Positions 27,870 through 37,119 of a DNA stretch of 64,000 nt are shown in pieces; position 1 is the stretch's first letter, and the number at the start of each line of letters is the position of its first letter. Both the position numbers and the translations under genes were made by a program. The notes beneath the pieces were generated by a model that saw nothing but the letters and a program-made list of their open reading frames with translations, ran no database searches and was not told the origin of the DNA. Where the stretch lies: contig JAHDQN010000020.1 in assembly GCA_018433775.1 (NCBI GenBank), positions 1 to 64,000 of the forward strand. The letters run 5' to 3'. The stretch comes from Deltaproteobacteria bacterium (GTDB lineage Bacteria; Desulfobacterota; Desulfomonilia; UBA1062).

Positions 27870-29285
27870 TCAGGGCGAGGCGACCTGCCGTTCGGGCTCG
27901 CCGTCTTCCACCGCCCTCACCGTCAGCAGGCGCTGGAGGTAGGTGCCCGAGTTCGTGCCTTCACCGAGGTACAGGTTCGACACCACCACCCGGTTCACCA
28001 GCCGGAAGCGCTCTTTCTTGCCCAGCGGCTCCGAGTATCCCCGCATGTCGTGGATCGCGTACGGCACCCCGCCCACACTGCCGAGAAAAAGCATGATGTG
28101 GCCGTTCATGTGCAGGATACTCGTCCCCCCGAGGGTTGGATCCGAAAGGAGGTCCAGCCGCTTCTCGAGCTCGGTCTGCCGGGTGAAGCCGGCGATGAGC
28201 CTCCCTACCTTTGCCTGCTGCAGGGAGTTCCTGGGAAACTGGATGCCCACGGTAGAGAAGATCACCTGGATGAACCGCGAGCAGTCCTGTTCGCCGTGCA
28301 TGTCGCCCCAGCCGTAGGGTGAGTGGAGAAGCTTGAAGGCCTGGAGGATGACCGTCCGGGGCGTGTAGGGGAGGTATTTCCGGCTCACCTGGGAGGCCAT
28401 GACGAACCCTCCCTTGAACACGCACCCGCCGTCTTCGTCCCGGAAGGGCAGCAGCACCTCGATCACCCCCGGAACGTCGGAATCCCGGGACGGGAAGCGG
28501 CATCCCATCCGGGCAAAGGACAGGTGGCCCCGCAAATCCTGGTCCAGGAACAGGTCGACCTTGGCCTCGGTGGTGACCGCAAAGGGCTCGGCGTTCAGGT
28601 AATGCACCATCTGCTCCCGCGTGCAGTAGCCCACGTCCACGGCCTTTATCCATCCCTCGCTCAAGGGGGTGATGGTGTAGAGCCAGCTTCCGTCTCCGGT
28701 GGCATGCAGGACCGCCAGGGGGGTGCCGATGTCGTAGGCGCTGTTCTGGAGCCGGTCGATATCGGTGCTCTTCATGCTCGAATACAGCTCCCGGTCCGTT
28801 GGCAGGATGCGCTGATCGGTGTAGCCGGTCACCATCCCGAGCCGGACGGGGATCTCCTCGGGCACGGCGTCGAGGTTCATCAGGGTTTCCATCTCGCGGA
28901 AGAACGCGTCGCCGGCCCGCGTGCCGTCCTCGTGGAAATACCTCCGCGAGGAGATGAATCTCAGGCTCCCCCGGGCGGCGCCCACGACCCTCGTGCCCTT
29001 CATGGCATCCGGAAACGAGGCCACGTCCTGAATCATCCCGGTCCGGCTGCGGATGGTCTCGTTGAAGCCCGCTATGTTCTCCGCCGGGATCACGACCCGG
29101 TCCGGGTCGGGGTGAGCCCCGATCCAGAAACCCGGGGAGTTCATTACCGACATGGTCCCCGGCATGAGCACCGGTGCGGAATAATGAAAGACCCTTTCTT
29201 CGCCGGGCTTCGAGCCTGCGCACGCGCTCAAGAGAAACAATACCACCAGAACAAACCCGGTGCTCCCCGTCAAAAATCTCTTCAT
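27870..29285 (-). CDS. NlpC/P60 peptidase lipoprotein with SH3-type domains
   Basis: 471 aa. Lipoprotein signal peptide with lipobox LLSACAGS (Cys about residue 21), so membrane-anchored on the envelope side. A central region (about 200-330) with GTPLAVLHA and GWIKAVDVGY is SH3b-like; the C-terminal NlpC/P60 domain has the catalytic Cys in YGWGDMHGEQDCSR (about residue 345) and His in LHMNGHIMLFLG (about residue 404). Likely cleaves peptidoglycan stem peptides. Preceded by a good promoter; monocistronic. Confidence 0.88.
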   Translation of the reverse strand: MKRFLTGSTGFVLVVLFLLSACAGSKPGEERVFHYSAPVLMPGTMSVMNSPGFWIGAHPDPDRVVIPAENIAGFNETIRSRTGMIQDVASFPDAMKGTRVVGAARGSLRFISSRRYFHEDGTRAGDAFFREMETLMNLDAVPEEIPVRLGMVTGYTDQRILPTDRELYSSMKSTDIDRLQNSAYDIGTPLAVLHATGDGSWLYTITPLSEGWIKAVDVGYCTREQMVHYLNAEPFAVTTEAKVDLFLDQDLRGHLSFARMGCRFPSRDSDVPGVIEVLLPFRDEDGGCVFKGGFVMASQVSRKYLPYTPRTVILQAFKLLHSPYGWGDMHGEQDCSRFIQVIFSTVGIQFPRNSLQQAKVGRLIAGFTRQTELEKRLDLLSDPTLGGTSILHMNGHIMLFLGSVGGVPYAIHDMRGYSEPLGKKERFRLVNRVVVSNLYLGEGTNSGTYLQRLLTVRAVEDGEPERQVASP

Positions 29286-29362
29286 TAAAGACCATCTCCC
29301 CTGCAGTACCCTGTCTGCTGGCTGAATTGTCCTGCGATCCGTTCGTGAGAAAATGAGCCGAA

Positions 29363-29391
29363 ATTACACCTGAAACCCCTGTGGTTATCAA
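29363..29391 (-). promoter_or_regulatory. promoter of the NlpC/P60 gene
   Basis: On the minus strand TTGATA, a 17-base spacer and TGTAAT, 78 bases upstream of the ATG at 29285. The remainder of 29286-29624 shows no gene. Confidence 0.6.
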
Positions 29392-29624
29392 GCTGTTTCC
29401 CGTCGGGATCTATCCGGGCTGAGCTCCATGAGCCGCCCTGCCGCCCTCCAGCGGCCCTCGTGACAAGAAAGGCTCTCCCCACGCCCGTACGATTCCCTCC
29501 GGCATGCTCACCCTGTTTTCATACCCGGGTGCACACAGGGAATTCTATCACAGGCACACAGCCAGTCAAGTGCCCTGGCAAGATTCGCGCTCCGTTTCCG
29601 TGAAGGCGGATTGAACCCCTCCGC

Positions 29625-29819
29625 TCAGAAACGGATGATGATGGCATCGTTCGGGCATTTCCCGGCCGCCTCGATGCACTTTGCCTGGAGGTGCGGCGGC
29701 ACCTCGGGCATCATGGCATACGCCTTCTTGCTCCCGGGGTGGAACCGGAAGACCTCCGGACAGATCTGCACGCACAACCCGATAGTCCCGCATTTTGCCT
29801 CGTCCACTTCCGCCTTCAT
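29625..29819 (-). CDS. small single-cluster ferredoxin
   Basis: 64 aa. Cys10-x5-Cys16-x3-Cys20-Pro and a late Cys-Pro (about residue 55) form one cluster-binding site; the first spacing (CGTIGLCVQICP) lacks one of the four usual N-terminal cysteines, as in [3Fe-4S]/[4Fe-4S] monocluster ferredoxins of the Thermotoga/Desulfovibrio type. Cytoplasmic one-electron carrier, plausibly serving oxidoreductases such as IorAB or AOR (inference). GGAGGATGGT precedes the ATG. Confidence 0.88.
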   Translation of the reverse strand: MKAEVDEAKCGTIGLCVQICPEVFRFHPGSKKAYAMMPEVPPHLQAKCIEAAGKCPNDAIIIRF

Positions 29820-30189
29820 ACCATCCTCCTCTCTGCCGGTCCGGCCGTTTCATCTCAAGCGATCCGGGGAGCCCGCCGGGAAGGGGCAGCTCCTCAAGGG
29901 GCAGGGCTCTGAAGAGAGCCGCTGCATGATTCTTCCCGGTGGCCCTGTCTTTTATTATAGGTTCCCGTCTCCCTCCGGGAAGAGCCCCCCAGAAGTGAAC
30001 ATCGGATCCTGCCTGTCCCCGGGTATCCTGTCCGGTAAAAGGGCACCTCCCGGCTGGTCTGATTTCTTTGCGGGTGCACGATGCATCTCCTCATATTGTG
30101 CAATGGCCTCTTTCCCGGAATTGGATGCGGAGGGTGCAGGAGACAATGGAAAAATCTCCGCAAAGCAAAAGGGTGCGGATGCTGTCTCT
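29820..30189. other. intergenic region with weak promoter
   Basis: 370 bases without a gene. On the minus strand a perfect TATAAT (29954-29959) with a poor -35 lies about 130 bases upstream of the ferredoxin ATG and may be its promoter. Confidence 0.35.
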
Positions 30190-30756
30190 TTAGAATCCCA
30201 TTGCCGACCGGAAGTCCCTGATGTCCTGGTCCGTGAGACCGGCGGGCTCAATGCCGAGCTCTTTCCTCAGCTCGTCAAAAGAATATTCCTGCAGCGGAGC
30301 CCCGTCGGGCTCCGCGATATCCTCGATGCTGATGTCCGGGTCGTCCTCCGAGCCGAAGAGCCGGTACCGGTAGAGGCTCACCGGCACGGTGCAGACGTCC
30401 CTGCACATGGCCGCGGCTTCCACAGGGATATCCCGGGAGAGGATGACCAGGCACGGCGGCAGGTTCACGTCGATCTCTTCGGCCCCGTAGATCCTTCCGA
30501 GAAACTCCCGGTTCTCGCGGAACCACCGGTATCCCATGAACGAGCGGAGCAGAGAGCCCGCGAACTCGCCCGTTCCGATGGTGACGAGATAGACCCGGGC
30601 GTCGTCCGTGGCCAGGAGGTCGACCCTGCCGGTGAAGGCGTTGCCCAGGTTGTGTTCCACGATGCGCAGCCCGCAAACTTCCTTGAAATACTGTGCGCAG
30701 ATCTGGTCGAGATAGTCGACCGACTTGCCGGAGACCGGTTTGAGTATTCTGGTCAT
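30190..30756 (-). CDS. hypothetical protein, third gene of the ParA-CBM operon
   Basis: 188 aa, soluble, no signal or membrane span. An N-terminal alpha/beta region contains GRVDLLATDDARVYLVTIGTG, which has the look of a restriction-endonuclease-like core but lacks the ExK motif; the C-terminus is acidic (DDPDISIEDIAEPDG) and helical. I do not recognise a family. The ATG overlaps the stop of the MinD-like gene by 4 bases, so the two are translationally coupled. Confidence 0.7.
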   Translation of the reverse strand: MTRILKPVSGKSVDYLDQICAQYFKEVCGLRIVEHNLGNAFTGRVDLLATDDARVYLVTIGTGEFAGSLLRSFMGYRWFRENREFLGRIYGAEEIDVNLPPCLVILSRDIPVEAAAMCRDVCTVPVSLYRYRLFGSEDDPDISIEDIAEPDGAPLQEYSFDELRKELGIEPAGLTDQDIRDFRSAMGF

Positions 30757-31628
30757 AGACCGTCCCCGTCTCCCTGAACAGGCAGCCCTCTCTGCTCCAG
30801 AAAGGCCCGGCTCATGGCCGCCAGGCTCTCCCGGGCAGACGACGGCTCATGCCCGAGGACCAGGGGACAGTGCCCGGACAGGGACCTCTCCATGGCCTCG
30901 TCGCGCAGAAGATGCCCGAGACAGCCCACGCTCACCCCCAGCCGCTCCTTCGCGAACGCGGAAAAGCGCGAGAAGACCCCGCGGGCATGCTCGACGGAGG
31001 CCGGCTCGACGAGCACCAGGGAAACCCCGGCCTGCGGGTCGCGCTGTACGATCACCCTGGTACAGGCATAGCACTGGAGCAGAGACGCCTCGTCCGTGGT
31101 GCTCAGGAGCAGTGCATCGAAATCCACCGGACTCTTCGCAAGCGAATCCAGGCAGAACGGGGTGTTGACTATGGCCCATCGATCTCCTTGATGGCCATCG
31201 GGCTCGTTCAGCCGCTCCGGGAGCTCTGCTTCGCCGTCCGGTCCGGAGCAGTGCACAGGGATATCGTGCAGGCCGTAGAGCCTCACCCACAGGCTGCCGG
31301 AAGCGGGATCGGGATGAGCGACATCCCGGAGCACGGCCGACACCCCCTCTCCGTCCCGGCCGGATAGATCGAAGACAGCCGTCCGGTGCCGGTGCCGCAC
31401 CAGCTCCAGAGAGAAGTTGGCCGTGAAGAACGCCCCCATCAGGGCAGAGGCCGGGCAGATGACCCGTATCACCCGGCACTGCCGAGGCCTGGGCAGGTCC
31501 CGCCGGTCCGGCTCTTTCCCGCGGACTTCTTCCCCCGGTTCCTCCTGCGGTTCCTCCCTCGGCGAATCCGAGAGATAGAACCGGGACACGTCCTTGAGGC
31601 CCCTGCCCAACCTGCTCTTTTCGTCCAT
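30753..31628 (-). CDS. MinD/ParA-like protein without Walker A motif
   Basis: 291 aa. The pattern of strands resembles MinD/ParA ATPases: first strand VIRVICPASALMGAFFTAN, then AVFDLSGRDGEG, then FDALLLSTTDEASLLQCYACTRVI. Where KGGxGKT should stand it has CPASALMGA, so ATP binding by the deviant Walker A is lost. The first 23 residues (SRLGRGLKDVSRFYLSD) and an acidic linker precede the fold. Starts 2 bases after the parA-like stop. Likely a pseudo-ATPase partner of the ParA fusion. Confidence 0.65.
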   Translation of the reverse strand: MDEKSRLGRGLKDVSRFYLSDSPREEPQEEPGEEVRGKEPDRRDLPRPRQCRVIRVICPASALMGAFFTANFSLELVRHRHRTAVFDLSGRDGEGVSAVLRDVAHPDPASGSLWVRLYGLHDIPVHCSGPDGEAELPERLNEPDGHQGDRWAIVNTPFCLDSLAKSPVDFDALLLSTTDEASLLQCYACTRVIVQRDPQAGVSLVLVEPASVEHARGVFSRFSAFAKERLGVSVGCLGHLLRDEAMERSLSGHCPLVLGHEPSSARESLAAMSRAFLEQRGLPVQGDGDGL

Positions 31629-31630
31629 GG

Positions 31631-32689
31631 TCAGTCGATCTCGATCAGAGAGTTCTCTCCAAACTCGCTCTTGGCGACTTTCGGGTTGGTGCTGTCAGTG
31701 ACCCAGGTGCCGTCCACCAGAAACTTGTACTCGTACGCGCCCTTTTTCAGGGGGATGAAGCGCTGCCAGACCCCGCTCCCGTCCACGTGCTCGAGCGGCG
31801 TCATGCCTGGCTGCCAGTCGTTGAAGTCGGCCACCACGCAAACCTGCTCGGCATGAGGGGCATAGAAGGAGAACAGCACGCCCTTTTCCTGACCCTCCGC
31901 ATCCCTGGCGGCAACCGATTTCCTCACCTTCATCCTGACGACCTCGGCGGCCAGGTCCAGGTAGTCCCGGGCCCCGATCGAGTCGGGGGCGTAGTCGATC
32001 ACGGGGCTGCCGTGGCTCACCGCCTCCTTGAGCCTGACGTTGAAATTGACGACCGTGGTGAACACCTGCCCGCCAAGGTGCTTCTGGATCTCGTGCAGGG
32101 ATTCGTAGGCAATCCGGGTCCTGCGGTCGAACATGGTCAGCAGCGCGTTCACGGTTATCGCGAAGCTCCGCTTGGCATTGACGATCTCGATGGTCTCCAT
32201 CAGCTTGGCCAGACCGTGGATGGCGAACAGCCCGGTCTCCATGGGGATGATGGCCTCGGAGCACGCGAACAGTGCGTTGAAGGTCAGGACCCCGATGTTG
32301 GGCGGGCAGTCGATGATGCAGAGATCATAGCCCTTCTCCACGGACTTCAGGACGTCGGCAAGCAGGTATTCCCGGTGGTCCCTGCCCAGCAGGGCGGGCT
32401 CTGCGGCGCTGAGCATCACGTCGGAGGGAATCAGGTCGAGACCGCGCGAGATCTCGATGATCACGTCCCCGGCCCCCAGATCCTTCCGGCCGGCATCCAG
32501 CAGGAGATCATAGACCGTATTCTCGTACCCGCCCAGCCCGAGCCCGAGGCCAAGGGTTGCATGGGCTTGGGGGTCCATGTCCACGACGAGCACCTTTTTA
32601 TTCTTCCGGGCCAGACACGCTGCAAGGTTGATGACCGTGGTCGTCTTCCCGCACCCGCCTTTCTGGTTTATGACTGCAATAGTCCTCAT
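31631..32689 (-). CDS. ParA-family ATPase fused to a glycogen-binding (CBM48/AMPK-type) domain
   Basis: 352 aa. Residues 1-255 are a ParA/Soj ATPase: deviant Walker A QKGGCGKTTT (residues 9-18), A' DMDPQAHAT, Walker B LCIIDCPPN. Residues about 272-352 are an E-set carbohydrate-binding domain like AMPK-beta CBM: FNDW, EYKFLVDG, TWVTD and GENSL keep the two Trp, the Lys and the Asn that contact glycogen in AMPK. ATG 32689 follows GGGAGG. First gene of a three-gene operon. Chromosome partition is unlikely, as there is no parB or parS nearby; positioning of a glucan cargo is inferred. Confidence 0.9.
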   Translation of the reverse strand: MRTIAVINQKGGCGKTTTVINLAACLARKNKKVLVVDMDPQAHATLGLGLGLGGYENTVYDLLLDAGRKDLGAGDVIIEISRGLDLIPSDVMLSAAEPALLGRDHREYLLADVLKSVEKGYDLCIIDCPPNIGVLTFNALFACSEAIIPMETGLFAIHGLAKLMETIEIVNAKRSFAITVNALLTMFDRRTRIAYESLHEIQKHLGGQVFTTVVNFNVRLKEAVSHGSPVIDYAPDSIGARDYLDLAAEVVRMKVRKSVAARDAEGQEKGVLFSFYAPHAEQVCVVADFNDWQPGMTPLEHVDGSGVWQRFIPLKKGAYEYKFLVDGTWVTDSTNPKVAKSEFGENSLIEID

Positions 32690-32965
32690 GACAAACCTCC
32701 CTTCAGCATGAAATGATGATGGATCAGTTGAAAACCCTTTTCCTCCTCTGTTATCCGAGGGCGGGTTCACCGTGAAAGGCCCTTAAAAAACGGGTATCTC
32801 CATGAAGCTCCACGCAACGCGCACATCCCTGTAAAAAGGGAGAAAGGGAACCCCTCTCGCATAACAGTACACCGTACACACATGCGAATACCATGGCGTA
32901 CCTGTCACGTCAACAGAATGATTGACCTTTTTTTCTTTTGTTTCTCTTGAAGCGCGGGCGGGCGG

Positions 32966-33493
32966 CTATGCCCCGTCGAGGGAATGGCGCTCTGTTCTCC
33001 TGAGCCAGGAAACAGGGTCCTTGAGGTATTCCTCGGCATCTTTGAGCGAGAGGTAATGCTCCCGCTCGATCCGGGAGAGCAGGTCGAAAAAAGCCTTTTC
33101 TTTCGGGTCGGATACCGCGTCGCGGAGCCCGGCATAGAACTCCGACCCCTTTGCTTCGAACCGGGCGGCCGTTTCCAGGGCACTGATATCATCCGCATCT
33201 CCCCTGCTCCCGCCTGCGTCACGGACCAGCCTGTCGACATCCAGAAGTTTCCCCACGCGGGTCCCCCTGACCTCCAGCGGCAGGCTCTCGGGCCACTTCT
33301 GCGAGCTCTCCCACCTCCTGTGCAGCTCCTCGAGCCTGCGATAATGCTCGAGCTCGTCGTCCGCGATCTCCTGAAACATGGCCTTCCCCAGAGGGTTTTT
33401 CGTTCTCCCGGCATGCTCGAGATAAAATTCCCGTTCGCTCGTCTCGTTCCTGAGGGCCACATCCAGTGCATCCAGTCGCTGCCTCTCGTCCAT
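32966..33493 (-). CDS. ferritin-like (rubrerythrin-family) protein
   Basis: 175 aa four-helix protein. Di-iron-type ligands are visible in helices: ETSEREFYLEHA, DDELEHYRRL, EAKGSEFYAGL and IEREHYLSL. It lacks the C-terminal rubredoxin domain of true rubrerythrin. Probable role in iron or peroxide handling in an anaerobe; the cluster composition is inferred from motif spacing. AAGGAGAAG precedes the ATG. The gene is divergent from the B-box protein. Confidence 0.82.
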   Translation of the reverse strand: MDERQRLDALDVALRNETSEREFYLEHAGRTKNPLGKAMFQEIADDELEHYRRLEELHRRWESSQKWPESLPLEVRGTRVGKLLDVDRLVRDAGGSRGDADDISALETAARFEAKGSEFYAGLRDAVSDPKEKAFFDLLSRIEREHYLSLKDAEEYLKDPVSWLRRTERHSLDGA

Positions 33494-33691
33494 GTCTTCT
33501 CCTTTTTTTCAGGTCTGCCGACCATGATCTTTTACGGGACTTTCTTTTCATAATAGGGGTCCTCACATGCAAGTCAACGAAACGCATGCATTTACCTTTA
33601 TGAAAATATTTCCGTTTGACGATAATAATCACATTGAATGCAGTATCCTGATATGCCCCTCGAGGTATCCGGATATGTCCAGGATGATATT

Positions 33692-35161
33692 ATGGAGAAG
33701 ACATACTGCAGTTATCACCCCACGAAACCGGCATTGTGGTACTGCGAGGGCTGCAACGCCGCGTTCTGTCCCGACTGCGTCACCAGGCGCGATCTCGGGG
33801 GTAACCGGAAAAGCACCCTGTACCTGTGCCCCAAATGCGGGAGCGCCGCCGGCAGTCTGCCGGTTCAGAATCTCATAGAGCCTTTCTGGAACAGGCTCCC
33901 CCGGTTCTTTGCCTATCCCTTCACCACCACCGTGGTCGTGTTCATGCTCGTGCTCTCCCTGTTCATGACCCTCTTCTCCGCCCCCGGTCTCATAAGCGGG
34001 ATCATCCAGATGCTCCTCTTCGGGGTGCTGCTCAAGTACTGTTTCGCCGTGCTCAGGCATACCGCCAGGGGCAACATGAACCCGCCGGATATCGACGAGC
34101 ACACCATTGTCGACGATTTCATCATCGTGGCCAAATACTGGTTTCTGGGAGCGGTGTTCGTTGCCGCGGGCATGCTCTGCCTCACCGTCTGCACCCGGCT
34201 CAGCCTGGACATCGGATTTACGGCGGGCATGGGGCTTTTCGCCGCTTGCATTGTCGGGCTGCTGCTCCTCTTCCCCGCAGAGGTAATAGTCCTGGCCGCG
34301 AACGGACGTCTCCTGAGCGCGCTCAATCCGGCCGTGTCCCTGCGCATGGCGGTGCGAATGGGATCGTCGTATCTCCTCATGAATTTCTTCCTCCTCTTCC
34401 TCTACCTGGCCCCCGGGACCCTGGGATACTTTCTGAGGCCCTATTCTCCGGGCTTTGCCTCGACCTTTCTCCTGGCCCTGGCAAACTGCTATTATTCCGT
34501 GGTGGCCCACCACCTCATGGGGTATGTGATCCTTCAGAATCACGACACCATCGGATTTGATGTCGACATCGAGGAACAGAACGTATGCGCTGCCCGGAGG
34601 GATCGTCTCGATGATACTTCCAAAGGCGTCCTGAACGCGGTGAACATCCTGATCAAGGAGGGAAAGCACGGCGAGGCCGCGGACCTGATCCGGGAGGAGA
34701 CGCACGGGGACATCGCGAATCCCGAGCTGGCCGAGCGCTACCATCAGCTCCTGAAGCTCACGCAGAAAGACCGGGACATGCTCGAACATGCACAGCGTTA
34801 TCTCGAGCTGCTGACCAGGGCGGGCAGTATGGAGACGGCGAGAAATGTGTATCTGGAATGCGTGGCCGCTGATCCTTCGTTCAACCCCAGGGCCCAGATC
34901 CTCTTCAAGATCGCCCGCTCGTTCAGCGAGGGAGGGAATTCCCGCGCGGCCCTTGAGGCATACAACCGCTTCATCCGGAGCTCGCCCGAGGATCCCCTGG
35001 TTCCCAAGGCCTACTTCCTGGCAGCGAACGTGTTCTACGAGAAGATGCTCAGTCCGGAGAAAGCCGTCAAGACCCTCAAGAGGCTCATGAGAAAATTCCC
35101 TGACAATGAGATCATCCCGTATGCGGAGAAGTTTCTGCGCCGCATAGAGCAGCACGGCTGA
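33692..35161 (+). CDS. B-box zinc-ribbon membrane protein with TPR-like C-terminus
   Basis: 489 aa. N-terminal B-box-like zinc site (YCSYHPTKPALWYCEGC, FCPDC, CPKCG, residues 5-55), then about six hydrophobic segments (about 80-290) resembling DUF4013-type membrane bundles, then a helical TPR-like region (about 320-489) with repeats such as ARNVYLECVAADPSFNP. ATG 33692 follows AGGA. Function unknown, perhaps a membrane scaffold. Its stop abuts the stop of the rhomboid gene with no base between. Confidence 0.75.
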   Translation: MEKTYCSYHPTKPALWYCEGCNAAFCPDCVTRRDLGGNRKSTLYLCPKCGSAAGSLPVQNLIEPFWNRLPRFFAYPFTTTVVVFMLVLSLFMTLFSAPGLISGIIQMLLFGVLLKYCFAVLRHTARGNMNPPDIDEHTIVDDFIIVAKYWFLGAVFVAAGMLCLTVCTRLSLDIGFTAGMGLFAACIVGLLLLFPAEVIVLAANGRLLSALNPAVSLRMAVRMGSSYLLMNFFLLFLYLAPGTLGYFLRPYSPGFASTFLLALANCYYSVVAHHLMGYVILQNHDTIGFDVDIEEQNVCAARRDRLDDTSKGVLNAVNILIKEGKHGEAADLIREETHGDIANPELAERYHQLLKLTQKDRDMLEHAQRYLELLTRAGSMETARNVYLECVAADPSFNPRAQILFKIARSFSEGGNSRAALEAYNRFIRSSPEDPLVPKAYFLAANVFYEKMLSPEKAVKTLKRLMRKFPDNEIIPYAEKFLRRIEQHG

Positions 35162-36655
35162 TCAATCGTCGAGATCGTCCAGAAGGCGTCTGGCAACAAG
35201 GCACTCCCCGGAGAGGGGGTAACGCATGCAGATCACCTGGAGATAGTTTCTGGCCTTGCCCTTCAATCCGTCCTTCATGCACGCCCTGGCGATGTGCAGG
35301 AGCCCTTCGGGCATCTTCGCGAGATCGGGTTTTTTCTTCAGCAGATAACCCATGATCCGCTCCGCCTCCTCCAGATGGCCGGTGGCGGCGAAGTACGAGC
35401 TGACGGTAAAAAGCAGGCTTGAAGGGAGCTTCGGTCCTGAGGCCTTTTGGATATATTCCCGATATACCGCCAGGGTCTCCCGGTGGGCCTGCCGGTCATC
35501 TGTCAGGTGCATGAGGAGCCTGCGGGCGCTGTCATGGAATTCGCCGCGGCCGGGATCGATCTTGTCCAGGTGATACATCTGGGTGAGCGCTGTCCGATTG
35601 TTCGGATCGATCTGAAGCACCTGCTGCAGCAGGTCGCGCGCCCCTTCCGTGTCCAGCTTCTCGACCCGTTTCAGGGCCTCGTTGAGGAGCGATGCGGTCT
35701 TTTTCCCGGGGTCGTCCCCCTGTTCCAGGACCTCCTCGGGGTCCTCCCCCCGGATTTTCAGGCGGACGAGCCCCATGAGGGCGCCGCTCCCCAGGCCGCC
35801 GATATGGGCCATGTACGCGACCCGGTTCTCCGGCCCCAGCAGGAGCTGGAAGACTTCGTTGCCAATCCACAGGGCGAGGATGACAAGCCCTGGCACCATC
35901 GTGTAATTGAAGTAGAACCCGAGCGAATAGAACACCTTGATCCTGCGCCTTCCGTAGAGCACCGCATAGGCGCCCATCAAGGCGGCAATGGCGCCGGACG
36001 CGCCCACGAGCGGGATCATGCTCGTGTGATACACGATACCGAAGAGCGCCACGGCGCAGAGGCCGCCCGCGATGTAGAGCCCCAGGAAGAGCATGCGCCC
36101 CCACGCCATCTCGAGGATGCACCCCACCAGCCAGAGAAAGACCATGTTGCCCAGCAGGTGCATGAATCCCCCGTGGAGGAACATGTGGCCGAACGCGCCT
36201 TTTACGCTCCAGTCCGCGGGCCTGAACCCGTAGCGCATGACCGTGGTGGACCCCAGAATCCCGTCGAAGTGACTGCGTTTCTCGCGCCAGGATGCATAGA
36301 TTTCCATCTCCGGGGTGATGACACGGTCATCCTGAAGTCTGGCCATGAACTCGCCGTCGCCCTGCATGTCGGTCATCAGGGGAAAGAGCTCATCCCGGGC
36401 GTGTACGGTGGAAGAGGCGTCCACCTCGGCGGCGGTGAGGCCGACAACAGCCCCGAATTCCCGGTACTGCTCATAGGCCGCGACCTCAAGCGCGGCAAGA
36501 CCCGAGTTCAGATAATAGTCCTGGGCCTTCCGGTATATGGCGGTGTCGGAAGACTGAAAGAAAAAGAACACCGCGCAGTTGACCAGGATGATGGCCAGGG
36601 TGGCCACGGGAGGGTTGCGAAGGCTCATCCTTCCGGAGAGGGGAATGATCACCAC
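35162..36655 (-). CDS. rhomboid-family intramembrane serine protease with TPR tail
   Basis: 497 aa. A rhomboid core at about residues 160-310: HMFLHGGFMHLLGNM, the catalytic Ser in GASGAIAALMG and the His in AHIGGLGSG. Between TM1 and the core is a soluble insertion (about 35-150); the C-terminal ~170 residues are TPR-like helices. Cleaves membrane-protein segments. GTG start at 36655 with AAGGG upstream; the neighbouring GTG is also possible. Shares a TPR tail with the convergent neighbour, hinting at joint function. Confidence 0.88.
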   Translation of the reverse strand: MVIIPLSGRMSLRNPPVATLAIILVNCAVFFFFQSSDTAIYRKAQDYYLNSGLAALEVAAYEQYREFGAVVGLTAAEVDASSTVHARDELFPLMTDMQGDGEFMARLQDDRVITPEMEIYASWREKRSHFDGILGSTTVMRYGFRPADWSVKGAFGHMFLHGGFMHLLGNMVFLWLVGCILEMAWGRMLFLGLYIAGGLCAVALFGIVYHTSMIPLVGASGAIAALMGAYAVLYGRRRIKVFYSLGFYFNYTMVPGLVILALWIGNEVFQLLLGPENRVAYMAHIGGLGSGALMGLVRLKIRGEDPEEVLEQGDDPGKKTASLLNEALKRVEKLDTEGARDLLQQVLQIDPNNRTALTQMYHLDKIDPGRGEFHDSARRLLMHLTDDRQAHRETLAVYREYIQKASGPKLPSSLLFTVSSYFAATGHLEEAERIMGYLLKKKPDLAKMPEGLLHIARACMKDGLKGKARNYLQVICMRYPLSGECLVARRLLDDLDD

Positions 36656-37119
36656 GCTTGCGCCCTTAAGAGTCTCAGCACGCCGGCACGATGCCGGCGG
36701 TTACCGGCGTGTCCGGCTGCCCGTGCACGCGATGTGCCGGCCCTGCCGCCGGCATGGCCGTTGCGGTCTTCCGGCCGCTCATTTCCTGTTCTCTCCTGGC
36801 CGCTGTCATGCCTCACCACTCGGCACATCCTGGAGAAAACTTGATGCGCGGGCCATACGGCCGGGATCTCTGCAGGCAGACCGTGTCCGGCGGAAAAATG
36901 ATGCAGGGAATCACCAGGGCCGTGCGCAAGGGATGCCCGGGCGAAAGAAGGAATCCTGAAGTGGAGAACTGCGCGCCTGCGCGGAAGGGATGGCAATATC
37001 AAAATGACCGATGAAGAGTATTCCGGAGAACTGCGCGCCCGCGCGGAATGGATGCTGCCGAGAAAAAAGCGGGATGGGGAAGACGGCCTCTCCTTGCCCG
37101 CCTCCCCTGAGAAAAGGCT
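36656..37119. other. intergenic region with an imperfect direct repeat
   Basis: 464 bases. It holds two copies of GGAGAACTGCGCGCC followed by a GCGCGGAAGGGATG-like tail, at 36963-36993 and 37025-37054. A plus-strand frame there (from 37004) reads MTDEEYSGELRARAEWML, similar to helical linkers before PAS domains, but it runs on antisense to the next gene. Best read as a gene remnant. Confidence 0.35.

Noticed and set aside
31631-32689. Chromosome partition parA
   Set aside because: There is no parB or parS, and the C-terminal glycogen-binding domain argues for another cargo.
33629-35155. 508-residue minus-strand frame opposite the B-box protein
   Set aside because: Charged, motif-free product; the opposite strand encodes a coherent zinc-ribbon/membrane/TPR protein.
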